From contig KN832883.1 in NCBI GenBank assembly GCA_000827325.1, positions 720,552-784,551 of the forward strand: a stretch of 64,000 nt of DNA, written 5' to 3'. Below, in pieces: positions 22,201 through 33,698 of the stretch (position 1 is its first letter; each line of letters opens with the position of its first letter). The notes beneath the pieces are model-generated. The model did not search any database and was not told where the DNA came from. It saw only the letters and a program-made list of their open reading frames with translations. Origin of the DNA: Oidiodendron maius Zn (Eukaryota; Ascomycota; Leotiomycetes; Myxotrichaceae). The position numbers and the translations under genes were made by a program.

Positions 22201-24859
22201 ACGATCGGATGGGTGGATCGCATGTCTGCACTGGCCTGAGTCGTGCTTCTCTCGGGTCCATCCTCGAGGACCAGTGTGGTATTACCACCGTGCGCACCAA
22301 AAGAGTTCACCACGGCAAGTCGCTTCTTTCCCGACGGTCGCGTCCATGGCGTGTTTGATAGGGCTAGGCTGACATTGCGACGTTCAAGGTCTTTGGGGAT
22401 GGCAGGGTTGACCTCTGTCTTGATACCGATATGCGCGGGGATCAAGTTCTTCTGGTACACCAGCAGTGCCTTGAGCAGCGAAGAGATACCCGCAGCGGCC
22501 TCGCCGTGCCCGATGTTGCTCTTAACTGCGCCGAGGTAGAGTCGTTGGTCGGGACGGCGGCGTGGCATGGCCGGTGCAAACACGTCCAACACAGACTCAG
22601 ACTCGACCGCATCACCAGCCTGGGTGCCAGTGCCATGCAGCTCTACATATCCCACATCGAGAGGGTTGACGCCAGCACGACGTAGCGCTTGGCGGTAGTT
22701 GTCCTTCTGGGCCCCGGCGTGCGGGTGCGTGATTGATATGGCCTCAGCTGAATGATTTGTGCTGGCCGACAAGACTACTGCAAGAATGTTGTCATTATCG
22801 GCCTCAGCATCCTCCAGCCGCTTGATAACGACGGATCCGACTCCGTCAGCACGGCAATACCCATCGGCATCCTTGTCCCAGACTTTGCACTGCCCTGTCT
22901 TGGATAGGAAATGGCCGTTGCAAAGGCCAGCGTAGTTGTCTGGGTCCGTGATTACGTTCAGTCCTCCGGCAAGCACAGTATCGGCCTCGCCCGCCCACAA
23001 CGCCGAACAGGCAGCATTCACGGCTGCCAGCCCGCTGGAGCAAGCCGTGTCGATGTTAAAAGACGGGCCCGCGAACTTAAAGAAGTAATTGATCCGTCCA
23101 TTAGCAAACGCTCGCTCACCACCGGGCACTGCGTACGTGCTGATATTCTGTGAAGCGTTAAGCTCACGCCAGTCATCGCTGGCTTGCCCATAGAATGTGC
23201 CAATACGCTCTGATCGAGAAGATGGCGTGCGGCCGGGGACAAGACCTGCCATTTCCATGGCTTCATAGGCTGTAACGAGTGCCAGGCGATGCATTGGGTC
23301 CGTTTGCTCGGCCTGTGATCATGTTAGAATACTAGTAGTACTATATCCCTTCGTCTACTTATGTGGAACATACCTCTCTTGGAGACATGTTAAAGAAACC
23401 GGCATCAAAGAAACCCGGACGGTCCATGAAGTTACCATATGGTGTCTGCGTTGCGTTCTCTACCTTACCCTCCGGGTCAAAATGCGTCTCCAAGTCGAAT
23501 CGGTCGGCAGGCACGGTCGTGTGCACATCCCGACCTTGCTCAAGCAGCTCCCAGAAGAGCTCTGGGTCATTTGCGCCACCAGGCATTCGGCAGGCCATAC
23601 CAACGATGGCCAGTTTTGAATCAGCATATGACCGGGGCTGACGAGCACCGTATTCCTCGAGTGACCATGACACCATGTCGAGACGTGAGAGCTCCATAGG
23701 AGGAAATTCTGCCTCAACGGATGCTAGAATTCCTTTCAGGACGAGAGAGTTACGGAAAGAGTCGACCTGGCAGTGCGCTGCACCAGATACTGCACAGAGG
23801 ATGCCGGCTGTAACATTATCAAGGTAGATAGTCCCTGTGAGCAGCTCGGTGCCGATCTCCAGGAACAGCTCGCGGGCCGTAGATGCTGCGAACGGCTTTC
23901 CGGTCTGTGACGAGAGCAGGGGAAGTCGCACTGGTCGTGAGACGGGGATAACAGACTCAGAGCTGTTGATAACAATATCAATGCTTTCCTGGCTGTACAG
24001 GTGTGCAGCATGGCAGAGGCCGTCATGGACTGGGAGTGGGAGTGACTTGGAGTAACGAAGGACGTGCGAGTGCTGAAAAGCGGCTCTGAGCCGCGATGGC
24101 GGACCGGTAACGCTGACAGATCCCTTGTCCGCGGCGCTTATGAACACCTTTGTGAGCTCTGGGCTTCCTGTTTCTGCGTTAAACTGTGTCACCTCGGCCT
24201 GAACGGCGTCTTGTGTCATCTCAGTGACAACATGAGCCCAACTCTGAAGTGTACCGTCGGGCTGCGGCGCCTCGAGTTTACGGGAAATATCGTCGACATA
24301 GACACCCAGTCGGAAAGAGACTCGGACGCTCTCAGGGCCGTTCTTAGCCACGTCTGCTATGCTGGTAGATAGAGCAACAGCTGCACCAGCAAGCAGTCCA
24401 ATACTAAGGCCGGCGAGTGTGGCCTTGGATTGGACAAGATCTAATTCAATATCCTCGGCTTCATGATATCTATATGGAGAAAAAGGTTAATACATTAGTA
24501 CCTCTCCATTTTGAAAGACTCAGGGTAAGACCATACCCGATAAACATTCCGAGTTCGAGTACGGTAAGTAACGCACTCTCTACGGCTGCTCCAAGCGCTC
24601 CCTGTCGAAAGTCGCCGAATTCTGCCAAGGTCAAGATGGTATCGAAATGAGGCATCAGGTCCTTCAATGGCTGTGGGAGTTTGGATACCTCATCCTTAAG
24701 AACTGATGTCGACTCCTCGAGAAAGGCGGCGAGTAACCGAAATCGCCTATCTTTGCTGTGCCTGAATAGGCGGCGGAACAACTCTTTCAAGTCATCGTTA
24801 GGGAACTCGTTCCCAAAGTATACTAACTTCGCATGAGTCCTTTCAAGACTCTTCTTCAT
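19222..24859 (-). CDS. Non-reducing polyketide synthase SAT-KS-AT-PT-ACP (atrochrysone carboxylic acid synthase-like)
   Basis: Four exons: 24859..24537, 24469..23374, 23312..20649, 20544..19222; 1801 residues, all joins in phase. Domains: SAT about 1-350 (GLSIG at 128-132, with Ser instead of the common Cys); KS from about 393 (Cys564 in DTACSSG, His699 in HGTGTQAGD, His742 in SNIGHG); AT about 925-1230 (Ser1019 in GHSLGEYAA); PT about 1310-1640 (His1351 in GHKMNNCG, Asp1540 in HWIDSVSH); one ACP (Ser1761 in LGIDSLMSL). It ends right after the ACP, with no TE, Claisen cyclase or reductase domain. This length and layout are those of ACAS-type NR-PKSs, which build an octaketide and depend on a separate beta-lactamase-type thioesterase such as the one at the left edge. 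Expected product: atrochrysone carboxylic acid leading to emodin-type anthraquinones (inference). Confidence 0.95.
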
Positions 24860-25887
24860 CGTGTTGGTTTGACCACAGATCAACCCAGCAGACGTACAGA
24901 CAATAAGTGATGAATTAAACGCAATACAAGACTTTGGATCCAGTATTACATATAGCTTGAGAAGTCGATATAGTGAGTTAAGTACATTTGAAGTCTGCAC
25001 TTCTTTCCGAGACTAATTTATATTACAAAAGCCGGTCCTGCCAATTGTTAAATTTCTTACCGATTGTTACTTCTGGTGGGCTTTTGGATAGCTAATGGAG
25101 TTCATGCGGCTGAGACCTGTGTTGAACTCCTTGCCTTTCAACATGCCACTAACTAATAAGGGAAACAATTATGTCCACCTTCGCCCGCGTATCGTATTAT
25201 AATTAACGTGGCTCTCTCGTGCTGTTATTTTTAGTTACTTTCTCCCTGCTACGGTAGTGTGAATATTGAAACGTTCATGGGTCGAGATTACAGAAAGTTT
25301 GACATAGCGTAGTCTCAATAAAACGTGGCATGCAAAATCCGAACGGTTGAGAAAACCGACGCTAAATTCAATCAACTTTAGGCGCACGGTCTTATCAATG
25401 GAATATAGTGCGAACAATGGCTAATATGTAAAATCCGAGCGACGTGAAGTGTAGAGTGTAGGTGTTGCCCAAAAGCCGAATGCTCCCGAACCATCGCTTA
25501 AATCCACACGGCACACTGACCAGATCCCAGTTACCACACTACCTGTTGCAATGCCAAGTCGGAAGGAATCCTAAAGAACCTATATCAGAGTAGACAGATA
25601 GACATTTCCCGCTGACTCGTAAACTTCCCGTAAAGAGGACGGCAGATGTAAGCTTGCCATAACCTAGAAGCGTAACTCCTACCGATCATATCTTGGCCGA
25701 TAAAGAGCAGATGAACGGCGAACCAGGGAGAAATTTAAAGGGACATTCTCGTCTCATTTTCAGTGTCAGGACTATATTGGAGTAGGACCACACTGCATTT
25801 TGCGATATATCATCACGTCTCACAGCTCAAGTCAAACAACCTAGAAACAATAGCTAGTTGCCTGCGTGGCACAATAACTGGAGCACA
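24860..25887. promoter_or_regulatory. Divergent intergenic region between PKS and prenyltransferase
   Basis: About 1 kb between two divergent cluster genes, holding both promoters. The frame upstream of the PKS start remains open to 25000, but the [20 protein letters not shown] start fits family N-termini. No other gene seen. Confidence 0.4.
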
Positions 25888-27332
25888 ATGTCGCCAGTGT
25901 ATCTCAATGTAAGATAATATTTCCTTTTAGATGGTTATATAAAGCTTCTACTCTGTCAAACTGACAATTCCATCTTCAACAGGGAAAGGCGTCAGGTATG
26001 GATGACCAGCTCCAGGTCTTCAAGGCTCTCACCGCATCCCTTCCCGCTCTAGACGAGCACCAGTCATTCTGGTGGAAAGTCACAGGCCGTCATATGGCTA
26101 TAATGATGCACGAGGCGGGTTATTCAGTAGACCGCCAAATTGAATGCTTGCTTTTCCACCGCCTTACGATTGTCCCCAGCCTTGGACCGCGACCTACTTC
26201 TACAAAACCATGGTTCAAAAGCCGCGTTGGCTCAAGTGCTGGCGACGGTACTCCTATTGGATATAGCTGGAGATGGGGTGTTGGAGGTGCAACGCCATAT
26301 ATCCGTAACTTCGTGGAACCAATAGGTGTGCTCACCGGAACACCCGCCGACCCCTTGAATGAAGTCGCGATGAAGGAGTTTCTATGGAAACTAAGTAAGG
26401 TTCTGCCGGAAGCCGACCTGTCTCTCTTCTGGAAGTTTTCACCTTACATCAGGCCAAATTTGACGGATGAAGAGACACGGCAGAAATTTACGAACTCCGC
26501 TATGCTAATGGGTTTGGAAATGAGTCCTGAATCCAACACATTCGATATCATGGGATATTTATACCCGCTAGTTCCTGCACAGATTAGCGAGCTCCTCGTT
26601 AATATCATGCCAAAGGCAATGCGTGCTGCATACGGCGCCGATGTATGTCTCGACTCACTCAATGCCGTCCGCGACTTCTTGGCCACAGACCCAGACGGAA
26701 TTCAGCTCATCCCGCGAGGCACTACGGCTATTGACTGCTGTAAACCACAAGACGCGAGAGTCAAATGTTATGTGGTAACTCGAAATACATGTTTTGATCA
26801 CATCGCTGCTATAATGACGCTTGGTGGGCGCAAATCTGTACCGGCTGAGATGATGGGCCAGCTTCGGAAATTATGGTATGCTCTCAGAGGGGTTGATCCC
26901 GACTTCCCTACATCAGCCCAACTACCTCCAACTGAGGAAGCAAATGGTGGTGTTGCTGCTAGTCCCTATGGTGCTAGCTTCTATTTTGACATCCAGCCTG
27001 GGCAGCCACTGCCGGGAGTCAAGGCATACTTTGAGGTGGGCAAACATGCCAAGAGCGACATGGCTGCTGCCGAAGCCCTTACCATCTTCCTGGAGAACTA
27101 TGGACGCGGGCGCCATACCGGGGCTTTCTTCAATGTTTTACGCTCTCTGGCGTCTGTTGAAGAGCTGGAGACTCGTCGTGGGGTGCAGGGATTTATCTCT
27201 GCCGCATTTAAGAGAGGCGAGCTCGATATCACCTCCTACCTTAACCCACAGATTTATGGGAGATTTGATGATATCGCGACCGAATTAGAGAAGTCAATGA
27301 TTGTAAGGCAACGAAGGAGCTTGTTTGAATAA
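25888..27332 (+). CDS. DMATS-type aromatic prenyltransferase (ABBA fold)
   Basis: Model join(25888..25908, 25983..27332), 456 residues. A seven-codon first exon (MSPVYLN) joins in phase through a 74-base intron to GKASGMDDQLQ; without it the protein would start at an internal Met. The sequence is DMATS family throughout: FWWKVTGRHMAIMMHEAGYS, IGYSWRWG, EPIG, LSLFWKFSPYI, VKCYVVTRNTCFD, GVKAYFEVGKHAKSD, FFNVLRSLASVEELETRRG. These enzymes move dimethylallyl or longer prenyl groups onto aromatic acceptors (indoles, tyrosine, polyketide phenols) in the cytosol. Divergent from the PKS, it most likely prenylates the PKS product. Prenylation of tyrosine in the nearby peptide is possible but less likely, because the precursor enters the secretory pathway. 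Confidence 0.95.
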
Positions 27333-28270
27333 ATGATTCGGACGGCAATATTTGGGACAGTTGGGAAGCTACATAGAGTAAGAAGACGATTGTTCCTGCT
27401 TTGGAGTGAGCATGGAGCACCTGGGTGGACATGTGAGTAATTACATGGCGTTATTTTAGATTGAATTTATCGAGGTTTTCTAAGAAGTAATAATTGAATA
27501 GCCTGTTATGAAAGAGTGTATCGATATATGTTCGATATGACTTGACAAGAACACTTGTCATGATTGCTTGTTCCAGAATGAGCCTTTCAACATATATATC
27601 CTCTCTTCTTAATATGTTTTCGGAAATCTAAAGACGTAATGTAAGCATTGGCTGCGAATTGGGTTACCAGAATCCAAACCGAATGTTGCGGAGCCCAACG
27701 TCATTTCAATAGACTGCAGCAGGTTTCGTTCTCGAATTGCAATCCTTTCAGTCAAAACTAGCCACCAGATCGATCCCCTACCAGCCCATGGACTTTGTCG
27801 TCCCTCCTAGAGAATACACACCCATGACAGATATTACGGTGTAGTTCGGCGATATTCTGTCCCTCCCCGGCTCACAGCAAGCGGATATTCAACCGCGGTG
27901 GCAGAATCCTTTTCCAGCGACAAGGACACAAGAGTGGATGTACCGAAAACCAGAGCCGAAAGCTTTAAGGTTTTTTAATGCGGGGGAAAATCGGAATTAA
28001 TCTAGGAGAGTGAACAATCTTCCATATACAGTTAGAGAATAGAGGGGTAAATTGCCGGACTTAAGAAATTGCTGCTTTAATTGGCAGTGCATTCAAAAAT
28101 TGGCTGTGGCTGGACAGAACCATTTCCGAGCATAGCAGCCGGATGGAGAGTTGCAGACGATCTCCAGAAAATTATTTATTAATGTTTACGTACAGTGTTT
28201 ACAGCATTGGATTCTGTCTATATAACACGATTACTCTGCTCACGGATGGATACTCTTCGTTGCCGCAGCC
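27333..28270. other. Intergenic, no gene seen
   Basis: About 940 bases between prenyltransferase and tannase-like gene, both plus strand. No coding signal on either strand. Confidence 0.35.
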
Positions 28271-29893
28271 ATGCACACAGCCTTTCTCCTCGTGCTACTT
28301 TACAGCTTTCGGACCACCGCTTTTGAATGCACCAGATCCTTCTTCATTGGAATTCTCCCTCCCAATACAACAATAACTTCTGTGGTGTCAGTTCCAGCCG
28401 GTGGCTCATTTGCAGATCCATCCCCAGAATTTCCTACAAATGATACTGGTCTTCCTGCTCTCTGTGCCATAAAAGTCAATGTATTATCTTCACCAACATC
28501 ATCCTTTAACTTTGGCCTCTTCCTGCCAGAAGCATGGAATTCTCGATTCATTGGATCCGGAAATGGTGGGTTTGGAGGTGGTATAAACTGGAATGATATG
28601 GAAACCAACTCACTGTCAGGATTTGCGTCCATGTCCACAGATACTGGTCATCTCTCTGGAGTGGGAGATGCTTCCTGGGCCTTGAATAATCCCGAGTCCC
28701 AAATTGACTGGGGTTTTCGAGCAATGCACGGGAGCGTTGTCCTAGCGAAAGATCTCACGCGACATTATTATGGGGAAGAAATTAAATACTCGTACTATTC
28801 GGCATGTTCCACCGGAGGGAGACAAGGATTGAAGGAAATTCAAATGTTCCCGGAGGACTTTGATGGTATCCTCGTAGGTGCACCAGCGTGGTGGACCACC
28901 CATCTCCAGACGTGGAGCTTAGAAATCGGACTTTGGAATCTTCCCCTAGATGGTGCCAATCATATTCCATCTTCACTCTTCCCTGTGATATCCGACGAGG
29001 TGTTCAAGCAATGTGATTCCCAAGATGGGCTTGCTGACGGCATAATATCTGATCCTGTTGGGTGCAATTTCTTCCTCGAGGCCCTTCTCTGCACGCCTGC
29101 ATCCAGCAAGTCCGCCTGTCTAACCGCCTCGCAACTACAAACATTATACAAGATATACAGTGATTGGGTCGACCGTAACGACACATTTGTATTCCCACAC
29201 TTTATGCTTGGCTCTGAAGCACAATATGGAGCTCTTGTGGATACGGACAGTGGCGTTGCCTCCCCTCTTGGAACATCATGGGTGTTGAATTTTTTACTTA
29301 ACTCATCTTCCACAGACTATAACTGGGCGAATTTTGGCTACTCTACCGTTCAACTTGCAGATACTATCAACCCAGGTCAAGCGAATGCGGACGACTTCGA
29401 TCTCTCTCCTTTCGCCAGAAGAGGGGGGAAACTGATTCACTATCATGGCTTGAGTGATGGCCTCATACCAACAGGATCCAGCATCTACTTCTACAAACAA
29501 GTTCTCTCTACCCTCCTTCCAAAAGGCGTCTCAGTCCCCGATTTCTATAGATTCTACCTTGTGCCAGGGATGCAACACTGTTCCGGCTCTGTTGGGGACG
29601 CTCCTTGGTATATAGGAGGTGGCGGCCAGCCTTTTACTCTTGGAACAACGGTACATGGCGTTCCTGGTTTTGAGGACTCAAAACATGACGCACTGCTAGC
29701 TCTGATGCAATGGGTTGAGCACGATATTGCCCCTCAAGAAATTGTGGCTACGAAGTATGTAAACGACTCTGTGGCACTGGGAGTAAGGAGGCAAAGACCA
29801 CTCTGTCCGTTTCCGAGCCAAGCAAAGTACCATGGCCTAGGTAACCCAGATCTGGCCACGAGTTGGGAGTGCCAAGCTTTGGGAACTTTCTAG
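28271..29893 (+). CDS. Secreted tannase / feruloyl esterase family hydrolase
   Basis: Single exon, 540 residues, with an N-terminal signal peptide (about 1-17). Tannase-family motifs: NGGFGG at about 99-104, the nucleophile in ACSTGGRQG (Cys179-Ser180), Asp396 in HGLSDGLIP, and His436-Cys437 in GMQHCSG. The paired Cys next to Ser and His match the CS-D-HC arrangement, in which a disulfide joins the catalytic Ser and His neighbourhoods. Length matches fungal tannases and feruloyl esterases (about 520-580). It should hydrolyse esters of phenolic acids outside the cell. It stands beside the prenyltransferase; whether it belongs to the metabolite cluster or is an ordinary plant-degrading enzyme cannot be told here. 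Confidence 0.93.
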   Translation: MHTAFLLVLLYSFRTTAFECTRSFFIGILPPNTTITSVVSVPAGGSFADPSPEFPTNDTGLPALCAIKVNVLSSPTSSFNFGLFLPEAWNSRFIGSGNGGFGGGINWNDMETNSLSGFASMSTDTGHLSGVGDASWALNNPESQIDWGFRAMHGSVVLAKDLTRHYYGEEIKYSYYSACSTGGRQGLKEIQMFPEDFDGILVGAPAWWTTHLQTWSLEIGLWNLPLDGANHIPSSLFPVISDEVFKQCDSQDGLADGIISDPVGCNFFLEALLCTPASSKSACLTASQLQTLYKIYSDWVDRNDTFVFPHFMLGSEAQYGALVDTDSGVASPLGTSWVLNFLLNSSSTDYNWANFGYSTVQLADTINPGQANADDFDLSPFARRGGKLIHYHGLSDGLIPTGSSIYFYKQVLSTLLPKGVSVPDFYRFYLVPGMQHCSGSVGDAPWYIGGGGQPFTLGTTVHGVPGFEDSKHDALLALMQWVEHDIAPQEIVATKYVNDSVALGVRRQRPLCPFPSQAKYHGLGNPDLATSWECQALGTF

Positions 29894-30104
29894 GTAATAA
29901 TAACAGTCCTATGTATCATAGTATAATTGTCCTAAATTATATTCACATCTTTCTCTACTGTTGATATCTATCAACTATATTGTATCATCTGGGCTAGTGC
30001 ATACGGCTTCCATTTAGTAACGTATATCACTTTGAATTAATGAAGAGGACTGGGTAGACGAACTTATAAATTTCTTTCTATCAATCTTTTTAGTAAAGAA
30101 GGTC

Positions 30105-33100
30105 CTATTCAAGAGTATCAAAATTCATCCACATATTATCGCATTGAGTAAAATTTGGCACATCACCACAGCCGACAAGGCTCTCCGAAATCTCCATGCT
30201 AAACTTTTCGAGAAGCCGCCATGCTGCACGATGGCCATTCTTTAATGCAAATTCCCGAGCTCGGTTATATTGCGTGAGGCCAGTACCAATAATCTGCGCA
30301 CCAGAACTGAGGAGAAGCTGCAACATGTCGATACGGCCATGCTCCGCTGCACCTTCAAGTGCAGTTCTTCCACCAATCTTCGCAGGTTCGGCATTTATGT
30401 TTGCTCCTCGCTGTATGAGGAGCTGTGCGATGCCAACGTATCCACCGATTGCAGCGAATTGAAGTGCAGTTGCACCATATCTGTCAAATGGCGGAGCATT
30501 GACATGCGCCCCGTTATCCAACAGAATGTTGACAATATCTACTCTTCCTCTCTTAGTTGCTAATTGTAAAGGAGTTAATTTAACGCCAGGTTGAAGACTT
30601 GGATTTGGATTTGCTCCAGCTTCTATCAGCACTTTTATCAGTGCAAAGTTATTCTTATTTATAGCCACTAAGAGTGCTGATTCATCACTGTTGTTAATAA
30701 TATTATTAGGGTCTGCGCCGCCACACAGAAGCATCCTCACAATGCATAAATCATTACTTGTATCCTGTCTAATCGCAGAACACAGGGCAGACTGTCCACT
30801 TATGAGGCAGAAGTGTATTTGCCGAGCTTAGAGGCAAACACAGTATGCCTCCAAACTTTTTGTTGTAAATTGCATTTGGATCTATCCCTTTTGCAAGGAG
30901 AAATTCAATCATGCTGGGATTTTTCAAATTAATTGCATGGTGCAGAGCGCCACACCCGTAGCCTTTAGAGTACCGCTTGTACCGATGCAAACGTGCCGTA
31001 AGGAGGATTTGCACTAGCTCCAAGCTACCAGATATCGCCTCTACAAGCGACCATTCGTCTGAATCAGCACCAAGCTCAAGAAGGTATTGAACTATCTGCA
31101 GATCGTTATTATGACATGCAGCGTTGAGGGCTGTTTGTCCAGAAGCTGCATTTGGCATGTTTATATCAGCACCAGCAGCAAGCAGAATGTTCATTGCGTT
31201 TGTATCTCTCTTCCTCACAGCTATGAAGAGTGCAGTTTCACCATCCATGCCCAATGGGGCGTCAATTTCGGCTCCTGCCTTGATAATGTCTTGTATCAGC
31301 GGATGATATCCCAAATCGACTGCAGCTGGCAAAACTGAATAGTAGCCTTCGTTGACAGGAGCACCGAAGTCCAAAAGTAGCTTTGCTAATTTTATGTCTT
31401 TCTTGAGTATAGCCGCTAATATCACGTTATTTCCCAATGTCCTATTACTCAAAACACGAGGAGTATCCAGAGGCGCGCCGGCCATGAGGAGCATTTTCAC
31501 AATATTATCCCGATCATATGTTATAGCAGCCCACATTGCTGTGTCGAGAGACTCGAGAGAGGGAACTCGATAGTTGGACTCCTTGTCCAGAAGAAATTTG
31601 AGAATATTCGTATCCCCAGCTTTAATTGCCTCGAAAATGGCATGTTTGAGCTTAGAGGACTTTTCTAACTGAGTTCCGGATTCATTCAGGCTCTGGATCA
31701 GACTCATGTTCCTGAACTGAATGCTCCCTATAAGGGCAGCTGTCTTACACTTTCCCTTCAATTTTTCGTCCGTTATGTCTAGGAGGAAAGACATCAGCGC
31801 GGGATTGTTCTCAACTGCGCTTTCAATAACTGGTACTGTGACGTAGCCTCCAAATATATGCAGCAAGTTCACGATATCAAGGCCGCAATGATATACCGCC
31901 TCAACAAAAGCTGATTCAGTGACACGAGCTCCATTTTCCAAAAGTAATTGGATTAATTCGACGCTTTTCCTTCTCATTGCGACATATAGAACAGTACTAA
32001 TTTCTTCAGCGGCCGTATCTATAGCTGCTCCGTTCGGATCAGCTCCAGCATTTAGCAGAATTCGACCCATTTCGATTACATCTGTATCAGGAATATGGTC
32101 ACCATGCGCTACAGCTATGTAGAGCGGATTGGTCATGTAAGTCCTTTTTCTTATCAAAATATTCACGTCGGCACCAGCAGAGACAAGAAGTTCGACAAGT
32201 TCAACCTGCCCCAACTCCACAGCATTAGCAAGAGGAGATTTTCCGGAGCCAGGGTTGACAACAGCACCAGCATCTAGCAGGATTCGGATAAGCTCAGGGT
32301 CGACATGTACTCTCCCATGCTCGCCATTTTTGCCGCTGTTTTTTAGGACCACCGTTAGGACCGACTCAAGATCTCCATTTCCTATCTCAGAATCAACCTT
32401 CGCTCCTCCGTCAATTAATGCTTTGACTAGCTTCACATTTTTCATGTCACATGCTTGCATAAGAGACGTGCGGCAGTCTCCCCACTTATTATGGCACACC
32501 TGTTCGTTGGGATCAATGCCAAAATCCTTCATTTTCTTAACAGTGCTAACATCTTTGGCGTCAATTGCAAGTCGAAATAAATTCTCAGCAAGGGCCTCGA
32601 CCGTAGGCCCACCAATTGGTAGAAGGTGTTCTATGATATCGACATTGGATTGGCGTCTTATCCACCTATAAACTTCCTCACTAACTTGCGTAGTTGATCC
32701 GAGGAGGTTGTTTGAGACCAGGTAGATTGTTAATTGCAAAAAGCGCAGGACTGGAGACGGCTGTCCTTCTGATATTGCCTTGCCTTCAGCTGTCTGGTTG
32801 CGGAGAAAGAAATTTGCAGGTACCAGTGCTTCTATAAAAGCATTAAAAGGCCAGGACAGATCTTCGACGTGCCTTTCAGTCATTATTTTGAGGAGAGAGG
32901 AAGGAATATATTGCGAGAGGTCTATTAAATCTGACCCTCCAATTTCTTGGATGCATAAAAACGGATTCTCTATTGAACTGTATCAGCAGACTCTCCTTTC
33001 CTTTAATTGAAATCTGTCACACCAAGTTAAAACCGTGTTATAGAACAACAGTCTAACGCCTAATGCACTCCCCACGTACCTGTGTAGACAAGCGCGGAAT

Positions 33101-33698
33101 TAAAATGCCGAATAGGAAGACAGTCCAACAGTACCAGTCCAGTGCTTGCTGGCGGGTTAACGTAGCACTCATTTCTTGACGTTGATATGGATTTATTGAA
33201 TTTTGGTGATGGTGTGCGTATAATAAAACCCCGAGGAGTTGGCGTCGATTGTCCTATTTCTAATTAGAATCCAAAATTGAGAAACGCTAGTCACTTACCT
33301 GGTGGAGGAATTCCACTTGCTGCCGATATGGACCCGTAACGCAGTGTCTCTTTCCTTATTTTTTTTGAGCTTATCAGTTTACCATTCAAGACCACCTCAC
33401 TCTCTTTTCCCTCTTGTTTTCTTTCTGTGAGTTTCTGAGCTACTATCCTCCATTCTTCTGCTGTTCGGTTCTTTCGAAAGTGCCACTTCTTAAACTGGAG
33501 CTCATATTGTGCTTTTCTTCTCAGTCTTAGCGTCCATAATAAGGATTAAAAAGCCATCATAAATGCTTACGTTGCGTAAAATTGATGCATTGTTGCCATT
33601 TCTTGCGCGACCTCAGCAAGACTTAAGGACTGATCTAGGTACAATGTCCGAAGTATGGATTTGAACGCCTCCCAAGTTACCTCAGTCGTGTGATCCAT
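30105..33698 (-). pseudogene. Clr5-domain ankyrin-repeat protein, frameshifted
   Basis: Exons 33698..33571, 33525..33299, 33259..33080 and 32969..30105. The first three encode a Clr5-type N-terminus (VTWEAFKSILRTLY...LSLAEVAQEMATMHQFYAT, then LRRKAQYELQFKKWHFRKNR). From about residue 190 come ankyrin repeats, about 20 by eye (for example GADVNILIRKRT, GADPNGAAIDTA, GADINMPNAASGQTAL). Near 30805 the frame changes: a CC on the coding strand forces LLPHKWTVCPVFCD and a stop, while the next frame continues with SGQSALCSAIRQ and more ankyrins to 30105. A single base removed there restores the frame. So this is a recent frameshift, an assembly error, or two separate proteins. Introns 1 and 2 are short (45 and 39 bases). 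Clr5-ankyrin proteins are common in fungi; their function is mostly unknown. Confidence 0.8.

Noticed and set aside
20862-24372. Many plus-strand open frames opposite the PKS
   Set aside because: They are mirror frames of a long, GC-richer coding sequence whose domains and catalytic residues are all on the minus strand.
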